Shown here: positions 16,820 to 28,257 of the stretch, in pieces | Numbering within the stretch: position 1 is the stretch's first letter | How the letters are laid out: every line of letters starts with the position of its first letter | Assembly: GCA_026706635.1 (NCBI GenBank) | Contig: JAPOYJ010000083.1 | Coordinates: forward strand, 1-60,383 | Length of the DNA stretch: 60,383 nucleotides | Origin: Gemmatimonadota bacterium | GTDB lineage: Bacteria > Gemmatimonadota > Gemmatimonadetes > Longimicrobiales > Gaopeijiaceae | Direction of reading: 5' to 3' | The notes under the pieces: generated by a model | The model's database searches: none | What the model was told of the DNA's origin: nothing | What the model saw: the letters and a program-made list of their open reading frames with translations, nothing else | Translations under genes and position numbers: made by a program

Positions 16820-18118
16820 ATGGCGCGCCACCTGGTTCCAGAGACGATTCCGCTGTGGCACCTAGGCCGGGGCCGGGCCGGAAGCGTGCTCCTGCGGCTG
16901 ATGGTGGTAGTCGGCGCGGTCTCCTTCTTCGTGACTCTCGGCAGCGATCCAGAGCTTGCGTGGAAGTCGTACGTGGTGAACTGGAACTACTTCGCCTCGA
17001 TCGCCCTCGGCGGGGTGATGGTCGGCGTGGTCACCTGGATCGTGAAGGCGAAGTGGAACTGGTCGGTACGCCGCATTCACCACTCCTTCGCCGCGTACCT
17101 GCCGATTGCCTTCGTCCTCTTCATCCCGATGCTGGTCTCGCTCAGGGAGGACTACTTCCCCTGGATGGCGATGATGGCGGACGATCCGATCGTCCAGAAG
17201 AAGGCGGCCTACCTGAACATCCCCTTCCTGGTGAGCAGGAATCTGGCAGGGGTGCTCGCGCTCTTCGCGATGGCCTGCGGCTTCGTCTATCTGGCGCTCC
17301 GCCCCGACCTGGGGAGGGCCGCGGCGATGCTGGCCTCGTCGGAACCCGGTGGCGGCGGCAGCTCCTGGTGGCGGGAGCGCTTCACCAGGGGGTGGGTCGG
17401 CCAGGAGCAGGAGGAGGCGCAGAGCTACCGCCGCATGACGCGGATGGCACCGCTCCTGGTCGTGGTCTACGCGCTCGTCATGACCGTAGTCGCGTTCGAC
17501 TGGGCGATGTCGCTCGAGCCGCACTGGTTCTCGACGCTCTTCGGCGGCTGGTTCTTCATGGGCGCCCTCTGGGGGGGCTTCGCCGCGACGGCCGTCATCG
17601 CCGTCTTCCTGAGGCAGCTGAGTCCCGTGGTGGAGGAGCACGTCGGCAAGTCGCAGCTCTGGGACCTCGGCAAGCTCACCTTCGCCTTCGCCGTCTTCTG
17701 GACCTACCTCTTCTGGTCGCAGTACATCGTCATCTGGTACGGGAAGCTGCCGTGGGAGCAGGCCTGGGTGGTCACGCGGGTGGGGGAGCCGTGGGGCGGA
17801 CTCTCGGCGGCGGTCATCGTGATGTGCTTCGTGGTCCCCTTCGCCGGGCTCCTCGGCGCTCGGCCCAAGCGGACCCCCCGCATCCTGCAGACCTTCGCGA
17901 TGGTGGTGCTCACGGGACTCTGGATCTGGCACTACATGCTGATCTTTCCCTCCCTGCACCACGCGGGCGACCCCGCCTTCTCGGCGGCGACTCCGCTGAT
18001 CGGGCTCATGTTCCTGGGCCTCTTCCTCATAGCCGTGCGGTGGTTCCTGGCCACCTTCCCGGGGATCCAGATCTGGCAGCCCCCGGTGGACCCGGAGCCC
18101 TTGGAGGCCGAGGGGTAG
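16820..18118 (+). CDS. actF: Alternative complex III membrane subunit ActF (second NrfD-like subunit)
   Basis: A 432-residue membrane protein with about ten helices, of the ActF branch of NrfD-like proteins. It resembles ActC in topology and is paired with it in the membrane core. Segments such as NYFASIALGGVMVGVVTW and VVAFDWAMSLEPHWFSTLF are typical of the family. It is the last gene of the operon. No oxidase genes or actG follow; the restriction-modification region begins after about 120 bases, so the usual caa3 oxidase partner is elsewhere. Confidence 0.94.
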   Translation: MARHLVPETIPLWHLGRGRAGSVLLRLMVVVGAVSFFVTLGSDPELAWKSYVVNWNYFASIALGGVMVGVVTWIVKAKWNWSVRRIHHSFAAYLPIAFVLFIPMLVSLREDYFPWMAMMADDPIVQKKAAYLNIPFLVSRNLAGVLALFAMACGFVYLALRPDLGRAAAMLASSEPGGGGSSWWRERFTRGWVGQEQEEAQSYRRMTRMAPLLVVVYALVMTVVAFDWAMSLEPHWFSTLFGGWFFMGALWGGFAATAVIAVFLRQLSPVVEEHVGKSQLWDLGKLTFAFAVFWTYLFWSQYIVIWYGKLPWEQAWVVTRVGEPWGGLSAAVIVMCFVVPFAGLLGARPKRTPRILQTFAMVVLTGLWIWHYMLIFPSLHHAGDPAFSAATPLIGLMFLGLFLIAVRWFLATFPGIQIWQPPVDPEPLEAEG

Positions 18119-18239
18119 GATCGCGCAATGACCGGCGCACTCGCATTCGGTGCTACGGCTCGAGGGCGGGCGAAATGGTGGCAATGAGAAGCGGGGGTCG
18201 CGCCGTTCCGGCGGATCGGCTCAAGGAGTAGGCCGAGCG

Positions 18240-19485
18240 ATGCCGAGATCGTTGGACAAGGAGAGTCGCATCCCGGTCGGGACCCAGTTCTCGCCCAACT
18301 TGATTTCGCTCTCCAGTTTCGTCGCGGCCGCGGTCGAGCACTCGGGCGACAGGGAGGCGCTCCTGGAAGCGGTGTGGCGGCCCGAAGTCAGGATTCGACG
18401 ACCCAGGAAGGAGCCCACCAAGAGACTGCGCAGCCTGCCACTGGAAAGCGCCGTCCAGTACGGACTTCTCGCGGAGGAGACGTACGAGGCGCGCCTCTGG
18501 CCCACGAACTGGCCGCGGTGGGGCCACCCGAGCTGTTTGACCGCTTCGCCCGCCACATCCTGCTGGAGTGCGGTGGACTGAGGGTCGTCGAGGGAATCGA
18601 ACAGATGCGGGCCGACGGCTTGAAGGTCACCGGCGATTCCCTGGCCGAGTTCCTGTCGTCGCAGGGGTTCCGCGTCACAGTCCACAACACGGCAGTCAAC
18701 ACGTTGCGCATGTGGCTTGCGGAGGCGGGTCTCTTTCCAACGGGAAGAGCGCGGGCCTGGGACGTGAATCCCGGAGCGAAACGTCGCCTGCTGCGACTCG
18801 ACGACGAGCAGATCGCGATGCTGGCCGGGTTGACGCCTGCTCAGGTGGCCTTCGTCGAGGGACTGTGCGCGTTGGACCCGAAGGGTTGGGTGCCGGCGAA
18901 CGAAGTCCGGGACTGGGCCGAGGCCTGTAGGGGGGTGACGATCGGTAGAGGATCCCTGCCGAAGGAAGTCCTGATCGCCCTGCGGGACGCGGGGCTCATC
19001 GAATACCGGACCAAGGGGACCGGAGGTGGTCCAGCGATCCCGACACGAAAGGCAAGGCCCTGGAGGCGTTTACGATACTCGTGATGCGGATGCTGGGCCT
19101 GCGGTTCGTGGGATGGCGGAAGCGGGCGGCGGCGGAGATCGACGCGCTGCTGGAAGGGGTCCTGGGTCCCGTTGCCACTCGCTGGCAGATTCAGTGCAAG
19201 AACACTCCGAGCAGTGCGGTGCGGCTGGAGGACATCGCGAAGGAGGTTGGCCTTGTTCCCATCACGGGTGCCACGCACCTACTCTTCATCGCGAACGCGA
19301 GATTCTCGAGTGACGCAGTGGAGTATGCCAGAAAGGTCTCGAAGAGGGCGGCCGTGGGCATCTACCTCCTGGACCGGGATGACTTCAACGCGTTGCGGAA
19401 GTCCCCGATGAGCATCGCCCGGTTGCTGAGAGTCCGCGCGGAAGAGATGCTGGATTCCGGAAGACCGGAGATGTACGGGCGATGA
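18240..19485 (+). pseudogene. Restriction endonuclease gene split by two frameshifts
   Basis: Three consecutive frames together read as one protein of about 415 residues: 18240 to about 18500 (MPRSLDKESRIPVGTQFSP), about 18500 to 19030 (HELAAVGPPELFDRFARHIL) and about 19030 to 19485 (DTKGKALEAFTILVMRMLG). Each junction is a -1 shift. The last part contains WQIQCKN, the Q-x-K end of a PD-(D/E)xK nuclease site as in Mrr-like enzymes. It converges with a DNA methyltransferase gene eight bases away, so together they are a restriction-modification pair. Two single-base deletions, real or from sequencing error, explain the frames. Confidence 0.72.
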
Positions 19486-19492
19486 CCGCCCG

Positions 19493-22490
<2,998 letters not shown>

Positions 22491-22500
22491 GGCGGGGTTG

Positions 22501-22525
22501 CCATATCGCCATATCGGCCATATGG
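22501..22525. promoter_or_regulatory. Candidate VapBC operator
   Basis: CCATAT-CGGCC-ATATGG (22509-22525) is a perfect inverted repeat, preceded by a further CCATAT half site at 22501, just before the antitoxin start at 22534. A near-identical arrangement occurs at 26843-26868. Ribbon-helix-helix antitoxins bind such short palindromic arrays. Confidence 0.55.
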
Positions 22526-22533
22526 TCATCTGT

Positions 22534-22773
22534 ATGAAGACGACTCTGAACATAGACGACACGGTCATGCGGCGCCTGCGCGAGGAGGCAGCCCGGCGTC
22601 AGACCACGATGTCCGCCTTGGTGGAGGCGGGTCTGCGCCTGGTGCTTGCGGACCCCGGTGAGGGGCAGGAGGGTGCGAAGCCCCTGCCGCCTCTACCGTC
22701 GTGGCAAGGCGGGGGGCAGCGGGTCGACGTCACGAATCGCGAGGAGCTGTACGGGGTGTTGGAGGGCGAATAG
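22534..22773 (+). CDS. Ribbon-helix-helix antitoxin (VapB-like)
   Basis: A 79-residue protein. MKTTLNIDDTVMRRLREEAA begins with the beta strand and first helix of a ribbon-helix-helix DNA-binding domain, then RRQTTMSALVEAGLRLVL. The C-terminal half (RVDVTNREELYGVLEGE) would bind the toxin. Its TAG stop is immediately followed by the GTG of the PIN toxin gene. A palindromic operator lies ten bases upstream. Confidence 0.88.
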   Translation: MKTTLNIDDTVMRRLREEAARRQTTMSALVEAGLRLVLADPGEGQEGAKPLPPLPSWQGGGQRVDVTNREELYGVLEGE

Positions 22774-23208
22774 GTGCTCGTATTCGACACGAACGTACTG
22801 CTCTACGCGGCGGACGAGGGCTCCGAGCATCACGAGCCGTGCCGCAGCCGGATCGAGGATGCGCGGCGGAGTGCGTCGCCAGCGTTCCTGACCTGGAACA
22901 TCTGCTATGAGTTCCTTCGGGCCAGTACGCACCGATGGGTCTACCGGTCGCCCTGGACACCGGATGCTGCGCGTGGATTCCTTACGGCGCTCGTGGAGTC
23001 GCCGGGGATCACGATGCTCCTTCCGACGCGCCGACACGCGGCGGTGCTAGAGCAGACGATCGGGGAACTGCCGGATGTTCGCGGGAACCAGATGTACGAT
23101 CTGCACACGGCGGTTCTCATGCGCGAACACGGGGTGGGCAGGATCTGCACGCGCGACACCGGGTTCCACCGGTTTCCGTTTCTGACCGTGGTGGATCCGC
23201 TGAGGTAG
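22774..23208 (+). CDS. PIN-domain ribonuclease toxin (VapC family)
   Basis: A 144-residue PIN protein, full length. Acidic residues are in LVFDTNVLLYAADEGSEHH, NICYEFLRAST, YDLHTAVLMREHG and ICTRDTGFHRFP, the four-acid PIN nuclease site. The GTG start is adjacent to the antitoxin stop with no spacer, typical of coupled TA genes. It should degrade a structured RNA when free of antitoxin. Confidence 0.9.
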   Translation: MLVFDTNVLLYAADEGSEHHEPCRSRIEDARRSASPAFLTWNICYEFLRASTHRWVYRSPWTPDAARGFLTALVESPGITMLLPTRRHAAVLEQTIGELPDVRGNQMYDLHTAVLMREHGVGRICTRDTGFHRFPFLTVVDPLR

Positions 23209-23274
23209 GGGGGTGCACATGCGATTCAAGGACAGGAGAGCGGTCGGGCCATGCGGCCCGGAGGAGCCCAACGC

Positions 23275-24837
23275 ATGAACATGAGGCAGATCTACGCTCT
23301 TACCGATGGCGGTGACTACCGGCTCGAGGTCCGAGACTTCGGCTCCATCGAACGGGCCGACGTCGAGTTTCGCCCACTGACGGTTTTTGTCGGGCCAAGC
23401 AATACGGGGAAATCCTACCTCGCCACGCTGAGCTACGCATTGCACCGGTATTTTGCGGCCGAAGCCGATCCCTATGCGTGGGGTTTCCGTCGATTCCCTC
23501 GAGTCCTGGATCGCGGACCGGACGGAACACCGCCGTTAGAGCTTCCCTCTGAACTTGCATCCTGGGCGGCAACCATCACTACGGACGATGAATTGCCCCG
23601 TCTTCCGGGCTCCGTTGGCGCGGCCGTGAGTGCCGAAATCGAGAGGGGCGAGCGCGTTGCTGGTCCGCTGCGAGAGGAAATCGTCCGCACGTTCGGCACA
23701 GCGACCGCCGCAGAGCTGGTCAGGCGGTCGACGTCAGGCGTCGCGGAAGTCGTAGTCGCTCCGTCCAAGCCGGTGAAGGTGGGTCTGCATGGCTATCGCA
23801 TTCGAGTGGAAGGAGATCAGATCGATGTTCAAGGGCTCGTCTCGGAATCGACCGACCCGCTCGCCGCCATAGGTCGGTCGCCCCAAGCGAAACGCTGGAC
23901 GCATCTCTTGCGACGTGAGGCGCTAAGGTACCAGTGGTTGGTATCGGACGAACGGGCCGGGAACCGCATCCAGACATTGCGTCTCAAGCAGATCGTCGGC
24001 CAGCTGGCGGAGGCGGCGCGACATCCCGTAGTCGGCCCATTGAAGAGGTTGGTGCATTACCTTCCGGCAGACCGGACGGGGATTATGCACAGTCACAAGA
24101 TGGTAGTTGCCGCGATAGTGCAGAACGCGGCTAAAGCCGGATTGCGGCAAGCGCCGGATGTCCCGACGCTCTCCGGGGTCTTGACAGACTTCCTGGAGGA
24201 ACTCATTCGCATGGGTGACAACAACGGGCGAGAAAAGCGGTTCCAGAAGGCGGAGCATGTCGCTGCAGAGCTTGAGAGGGTCGTCCTAGGAGGCACGGTG
24301 CGGGTCGAATCGTCCGAGACCAACTACCCTGAGTTTCTCTATCGTCCAGAGGGCTGGAGTGGCGACTTGTCCCTGATGAGGTCATCATCGATGGTTTCCG
24401 AGCTTGCTCCCCTAGTCCTCTACCTGCGCCATGTCGTGGAGCGTGGCGATGTGCTCATCATCGAGGAACCGGAGTCTCACCTCCACCCAGCCATGCAGGT
24501 CGAAGTGATAGGTCGGATAGCGAGAATCGTGGGTGCTGGCGTGCGCGTGATCGTGACCACGCACAGCGAGTGGGTGTTGGAGGGATTGAGCAACCTGGTA
24601 TTGGCGTCCAAGCTTGCGGAGGCCGAACAACGCGATGTGGGGTTGGACGGCCTTTCGCTTAGTGCGGAAGATGTTGGCGTGTGGGTGTTCAAGGCTGGCG
24701 ACTCAGGCGGAGGATCGATCGTAAGCGAGCTCAACCTGGAGGACGCGCGGTTGTATTCGTCTAGCTTTGACGACGTTGCTGCTTCTACGTACAACAAGTG
24801 GGCAACGATCGCTGACCTCGTGGAACGAGGGCAGTGA
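23275..24837 (+). CDS. AAA/ABC-type ATPase of a putative two-gene defence system
   Basis: A 520-residue ATPase of the OLD/AAA_15-like group. Walker A is VGPSNTGKS at residues 40-47, the signature-like segment is SSMVSELAPLVLYL near 375, Walker B is DVLIIEEPESHLHP from residue 392, and the switch histidine is in VTTHSEW. The long middle (about 60-340) has no recognised domain. Start at 23275 is chosen for GGAGGA ten bases upstream; 23251 is an alternative. Its TGA overlaps the GTG of a small nuclease-like gene, so the two proteins likely work together. Lack of a TOPRIM or HNH region sets it apart from OLD and PtuA proteins. Confidence 0.85.
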   Translation: MNMRQIYALTDGGDYRLEVRDFGSIERADVEFRPLTVFVGPSNTGKSYLATLSYALHRYFAAEADPYAWGFRRFPRVLDRGPDGTPPLELPSELASWAATITTDDELPRLPGSVGAAVSAEIERGERVAGPLREEIVRTFGTATAAELVRRSTSGVAEVVVAPSKPVKVGLHGYRIRVEGDQIDVQGLVSESTDPLAAIGRSPQAKRWTHLLRREALRYQWLVSDERAGNRIQTLRLKQIVGQLAEAARHPVVGPLKRLVHYLPADRTGIMHSHKMVVAAIVQNAAKAGLRQAPDVPTLSGVLTDFLEELIRMGDNNGREKRFQKAEHVAAELERVVLGGTVRVESSETNYPEFLYRPEGWSGDLSLMRSSSMVSELAPLVLYLRHVVERGDVLIIEEPESHLHPAMQVEVIGRIARIVGAGVRVIVTTHSEWVLEGLSNLVLASKLAEAEQRDVGLDGLSLSAEDVGVWVFKAGDSGGGSIVSELNLEDARLYSSSFDDVAASTYNKWATIADLVERGQ

Positions 24838-25295
24838 CAATTGTACGCTCGGTCCGCGAGCGGCTGCCGGAAGGGTGCTTTGCACGCAAGATCAAGAAGG
24901 GCCGGTGCTCACTGTCTCTGAGGTCAGCACCGACCGAGCGATTGCTAGTCGACTTGGATCGGCGAGGTGCACCGATTGGCGATCACGAGGAGCGTTGTGA
25001 CTACCTGTTTTTTGCCCAAGTCAAGGAAGAGAAAGACTGGGTTGCGCCCATCGAGCTGAAGGGCGGTGCAGTCAAGGCTTCGGAGGTCGAAGGCCAGCTC
25101 CAGAGTGGAGCTCGTGTAATCGAGCGACTTATTCCCGAAGGCGCGACCGTTCACTTCGTCCCCATCGTGGCCGGAACCTGCCATACGGAGGAGCTTAGGC
25201 GCCTCGGTCTCCGCAAGCTCGTTTTCCGCGGCACACAGACGCGAATCAAGCTGCGGCCCTGCAATTCGCCTCTGGTTGAGGCGTTCGGACGGTAA
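24834..25295 (+). CDS. Small putative PD-(D/E)xK-like nuclease partner
   Basis: A 153-residue protein I do not recognise by family. It contains HEERCDYLFF (Asp56) followed by WVAPIELKGG (Glu74, Lys76), an arrangement D-x(17)-ExK like that of restriction-type nucleases, and an N-terminal glutamate could complete the site. A strand-helix pattern (LRKLVFRG) follows. It overlaps the ATPase gene by four bases (GTGA). Together they resemble ATPase-sensor plus nuclease-effector defence modules. The nuclease call is a motif-level inference. Confidence 0.65.
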   Translation: MTIVRSVRERLPEGCFARKIKKGRCSLSLRSAPTERLLVDLDRRGAPIGDHEERCDYLFFAQVKEEKDWVAPIELKGGAVKASEVEGQLQSGARVIERLIPEGATVHFVPIVAGTCHTEELRRLGLRKLVFRGTQTRIKLRPCNSPLVEAFGR

Positions 25296-25334
25296 CAGTA
25301 CCGTCGAGTATCCTCCCGTAGCGTGTATACCGCC

Positions 25335-25484
25335 ATCCCAGGCTAGGCGGCGCAGCTCGCCGGATGTCAGAGTGCGCTCCCTCTGCCGCTCCGGGTAGCG
25401 CGTAACCTCCTCACAGGGGTTGGTCCCCTGGACTCTTCGGCCGTAGACGGCGGCTTCGAGCATGATGTCGGGCTCATGGTTCTT
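25335..25484 (-). pseudogene. Tyrosine recombinase (phage integrase) remnant
   Basis: A minus-strand frame reads IMLEAAVYGRRVQGTNPCEE, then VTRYPERQRERTLTSGELRR. This is the pattern at the junction of the core-binding and catalytic domains of phage and island integrases (G-x-NPC...V..Y.E..RER.L...EL). Neither the N-terminus nor the catalytic R-H-R-Y domain remains. It marks a former integrative element in this island. The rest of 25296-25559 shows no gene. Confidence 0.65.
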
Positions 25485-25559
25485 TTCCCCTGACCTGCCC
25501 TGCGGGTTTTGCAGTGTGCATACTTTACACGCGCCAAGGCGCGACAGGAGCAGAACGAC

Positions 25560-25793
25560 ATGGCTCGACAGGTCAACGTCATGGTGGACGAGGAATCCTG
25601 GCGCGTGATTCGGAGGTTGCCGCCCGGCCGCCGAAGCCGCGCCGTCAACACCGCGATTCACGAGTGGGCCGCCGCTGCTTGGAGGCGGGACGCTTCGGCC
25701 CGAATGGATGCGCACCGGGAACGGCTGCCCGCCGTCGAGACCGACCGGATCGTCCGGTGGATAAGGGAGGGTCGGGAGCGTCGCTTGCCGTGA
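25560..25793 (+). CDS. Small antitoxin-like protein
   Basis: A 77-residue protein, MARQVNVMVDEESWRVIRRL followed by PPGRRSRAVNTAIHEW, the strand-helix-helix order of ribbon-helix-helix antitoxins. A second basic helix follows. It overlaps the next PIN gene (GTGA). That partner appears to be internally deleted, so this antitoxin may be an orphan in practice. The direct upstream region has a GTGTGCATACTTTACAC near-palindrome at about 25515-25531. Confidence 0.75.
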   Translation: MARQVNVMVDEESWRVIRRLPPGRRSRAVNTAIHEWAAAAWRRDASARMDAHRERLPAVETDRIVRWIREGRERRLP

Positions 25794-25990
25794 TCGTCAC
25801 GCCGGACGCGTCGGTTCTTCTCAAGTGGGTTCTTCCGGGCGACGACGAGCAGGATACGGACGCGGCGCTCGGGTTGCGCGACGGCGTCTTCGTCACCGCG
25901 GATGAGCGGTGCGTCCGGCGCGCCTCGGAAGCCGGGGGGATCTCGTCGCTGCGGCGCTGGCACCCACCGCCGGGCCGCGAGGGCGCTTGA
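25790..25990 (+). pseudogene. PIN toxin with a large in-frame internal deletion
   Basis: Only 66 residues remain of a normal 130. The N-terminal strand and first acid are present (VTPDASVLLKWVLPG) and the C-terminal part (GVFVTADERCVRRA, TAD acid) follows directly after the residues DALGLRDG region, so about 60 middle residues with two catalytic acids are missing. The frame is kept. It is unlikely to be an active nuclease. Overlap with the antitoxin stop is intact. Confidence 0.72.
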
Positions 25991-26006
25991 CCCATGCCAT
26001 GAGAAG

Positions 26007-26023
26007 TGGTATCAGTATTACCA
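26007..26023. promoter_or_regulatory. Candidate operator over the AbrB antitoxin start
   Basis: TGGTA-TCAGTAT-TACCA is a perfect 5-bp inverted repeat ending on the first base of the antitoxin ATG at 26023. Autoregulation by the AbrB-like protein is likely but inferred. Confidence 0.4.
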
Positions 26024-26295
26024 TGGAAACTACCATTGACCAGGCTGGGCGACTGGTGGTGCCCAAGGCGGTTCGTGAAGCGAGCGGCCTAGCCCCCGGA
26101 ACCCGCCTCCGATTCCGGGTCCGGGACGGACGGATCGAGATCGAGCCAGTACCGCTGGAGGTGTCCCTTGAGCGGCGTGGCTCCGTCGTGGTCGCTGTGC
26201 CTCGGAAGGGACAGGCCGTCTTGACGGAGGCGGAGGTCGAGGAAACGACCGCTGGCCTCCGCGCGGGCGGCGCGCCGGGCGACGAGCAAGCATGA
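26023..26295 (+). CDS. AbrB/MazE-type antitoxin
   Basis: A 90-residue swapped-hairpin DNA-binding protein. METTIDQAGRLVVPKAVREA, with GLAPGTRLRFRVRDGRIEIE, is the standard SpoVT/AbrB domain. The C-terminal 40 residues would contact the toxin. It is nine bases upstream of a full PIN toxin gene, forming an operon. The start overlaps a palindromic operator. Confidence 0.92.
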   Translation: METTIDQAGRLVVPKAVREASGLAPGTRLRFRVRDGRIEIEPVPLEVSLERRGSVVVAVPRKGQAVLTEAEVEETTAGLRAGGAPGDEQA

Positions 26296-26304
26296 CGTAG
26301 CCCG

Positions 26305-26784
26305 GTGACTCGCTACCTATGCGATACCAGTGTGCTCGTCGCGACCGTGTGTTCCTGGCATGAACACCATGAGCGGACCCTTGTGGAGCTCGCGAGACGC
26401 GAGCGCGCGGCCGAGGAGCTGGTGCTGTCATCTCATTCGCTGGCTGAGGCGTATGCCGTATTGACGCGGCTCCCCGCACCCCATCGCCTGCGGTCCGTCG
26501 ACGCCGTCGCGCTCCTGGAGTCGAACTGGGGTCAGACCCCGGCCGTTCACCTGACGGCGGACGAGATCTGGCGCACGCTGCGCAGGGCACAGCGGCAGGG
26601 AGTGATCGGCGGTCCGACCTTCGACATGCTCATCGTGGCAAGCGCGCTGAAGGCGGGCGCCACGACAATCGTCACCTGGAACGAGCGCCAATTCGCCTCG
26701 TCGGCGCGGGAGGTCGACATCGTGGTTCCCCGTTGGTGCTCCTCCAACCGCCCGACCTCCGCGAATCCGGGCAACGTAGGTTGA
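26305..26784 (+). CDS. PIN-domain ribonuclease toxin (VapC family)
   Basis: A 159-residue PIN protein. Acidic sites are in YLCDTSVLVATV, SHSLAEAYAVLTRL, GPTFDMLIVASALKAG and VTWNERQF; the last position carries N-E rather than the more usual D, a variation known in this family. GTG start at 26305. The C-terminal 15 residues look like read-on beyond the usual end. Partner of the AbrB antitoxin just upstream. Confidence 0.88.
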   Translation: MTRYLCDTSVLVATVCSWHEHHERTLVELARRERAAEELVLSSHSLAEAYAVLTRLPAPHRLRSVDAVALLESNWGQTPAVHLTADEIWRTLRRAQRQGVIGGPTFDMLIVASALKAGATTIVTWNERQFASSAREVDIVVPRWCSSNRPTSANPGNVG

Positions 26785-26842
26785 TCAACGAGCGCGAGGG
26801 CGAGCTGGAACGGCGGCTGCGGTTCCGCCGAATGTCGTGATG

Positions 26843-26868
26843 ACCATATCGCCATATCGACAATATGG
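26843..26868. promoter_or_regulatory. Orphan copy of the VapBC-type operator
   Basis: CCATAT-CGACA-ATATGG (26852-26868), with an extra CCATAT at 26843, reproduces the operator before the RHH/PIN pair at 22501-22525 in sequence, spacing and half-site order. No antitoxin gene follows: the nearest frame (26893-27123) lacks family features. It is likely left from a deleted TA locus. The rest of 26785-27119 shows no supported gene. Confidence 0.5.
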
Positions 26869-27119
26869 CACACCATATCACATCGGTGCCCCATGAAGCG
26901 GCTGGAGGAACTCGCCAGGTGGGGAACGCGACGAACGATGACTTCCTCGGAGAGGCCCGGGGAGGAGAGCGCTCGGAGCAGGCAGCGGGCATGCGCCGAC
27001 AACGCCGATCATCCCCGCGCCGGGGAGCTGTTCGATCTGGAGCGGCTGCCCGCGTTCCACGACCCGTTCGCCAGCAACAGTGACTTGATTGGTCATATTG
27101 CCGAGACTAGATTGGTACC

Positions 27120-27401
27120 ATGACAATCGTCTCAGTCTCCGCGCTTAAGGCCAACCTCTCGCGCTACCTTCGCCACGTTCGGCGGGGCGGCGAAGTTCAG
27201 ATCCTCGACCGCGGCGTGCCGGTCGCTAGGCTGATGGCGCCCAAGCCGGGGAGTGACGACGCTGCTCGCGACCGGATGGTCCGCGATGGCCTGCTGAGGC
27301 CCCGCGAGGGTCCGGCCACATCGACTCTCGACAGCCCTCCCCTTGAGCTGCCGACCAGCATTTCGCTGGCTCTCGCCGAGGACCGGACCGACCGGCTGTG
27401 A
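27120..27401 (+). CDS. Antitoxin of the Phd/YefM family
   Basis: A 93-residue protein with the Phd signature: TIVSVSALKANLSRYLRHV, RRGGEVQILDRGVPVARLMA. A TTGGTACCA palindrome overlaps the start and may be its operator. The C-terminus is extended and likely unstructured without toxin. The TGA overlaps the GTG of the following PIN gene. Confidence 0.9.
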   Translation: MTIVSVSALKANLSRYLRHVRRGGEVQILDRGVPVARLMAPKPGSDDAARDRMVRDGLLRPREGPATSTLDSPPLELPTSISLALAEDRTDRL

Positions 27402-27829
27402 GGTATTGGGATGCCTCGGCGCTTGTCCCGCTGGTCGTCTCCGAGCCCGGGAGCCGGCTGGCCCGGAGCTGGCTTCTGAAAGACGACCACATCGTCACCT
27501 GGGCGTGGACGAGGACGGAGATCACGAGCGCGATTGAGAGGCGTGCGCGCGAAGGGGCACTGGCCTGGGTGGAGCGGCGGGCGGCTCTCGACCGGCTTCG
27601 CGGCTTCGCCGCTGGCTGGGACGAGGTGATCGATGTGCTTGCCGTGCGCACCCGGGCGAACGCGGTGCTGGCGCGGCACCCGCTTCGGGCCGCCGACGCC
27701 GGCCAGCTTGGCGCGGCCCTACTGGTAAGCGAGCAGCTCACGGGCCCGCTGGTGTTCCTCTGCCTCGACCAGCGCCTCGGCGAGGCGGCCGAGCGAGAAG
27801 GCCTCCGCGTGGCCTACACCGGCGATTGA
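27398..27829 (+). CDS. PIN-domain ribonuclease toxin (VapC family)
   Basis: A 143-residue PIN protein. Acidic residues in RYWDASALVPLVV, TWAWTRTEITSAIERRA, LRAADAGQLGAALL and FLCLDQRLGEAAEREG complete the four-acid site. GTG start at 27398 overlaps the antitoxin stop by four bases. After it, 27830-28071 shows no gene. Confidence 0.9.
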   Translation: MRYWDASALVPLVVSEPGSRLARSWLLKDDHIVTWAWTRTEITSAIERRAREGALAWVERRAALDRLRGFAAGWDEVIDVLAVRTRANAVLARHPLRAADAGQLGAALLVSEQLTGPLVFLCLDQRLGEAAEREGLRVAYTGD

Positions 27830-28071
27830 GGAGCTGGCGGATCTCGTGTTAGTTAGGCGAGTGGATCGGCGGACGTCCCCCTCCTCCAAGCACCGAGTTC
27901 GCGGCCTTCAGGTTGCGAAAGCCCGAGGTTGCCGCAATGGTCACATGGTCGGTGACTCCATCCACCGCGACAGGGGGAAGACCGCGGTAGGACCGGCTCC
28001 CATGACAACCATTCGAAGGAGGGAGAGTACGTGAGCCACGAACCGGAGCGCGAAACGCAGGGCGAGCGCCC

Positions 28072-28254
28072 GTGAGGCTGGCTGACGGGGTCAGTGAACT
28101 CAGGCGGCAGCTGAAGAGGCTCGCCGAAGAGGCCGATCGGATACCCCACGAGCACCGCTACTCGGCGATGACCGCCCAAGAGGCTGTCGCTACTGTGAGC
28201 CGGGCAGTCGTGTCAGATTCCGTGGTCGCCGATATCCTTGGACTCAAGAGCTGA
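28072..28254 (+). CDS. Small protein of unknown function in the ATPase operon
   Basis: A possible 60-residue protein, GTG start, ending three bases before the ATPase ATG. MRLADGVSELRRQLKRLAEE looks like an amphipathic helix. I do not recognise a family. The close spacing suggests it belongs to the ATPase/DUF4276 operon, perhaps as a regulator, but no evidence beyond position supports a role. Confidence 0.45.
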   Translation: MRLADGVSELRRQLKRLAEEADRIPHEHRYSAMTAQEAVATVSRAVVSDSVVADILGLKS

Positions 28255-28257
28255 TAG

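Noticed and set aside
26893-27123. A 76-codon frame after the orphan operator as an antitoxin
   Set aside because: No ribbon-helix-helix, Phd or AbrB pattern and low-complexity text; not supported as a gene.
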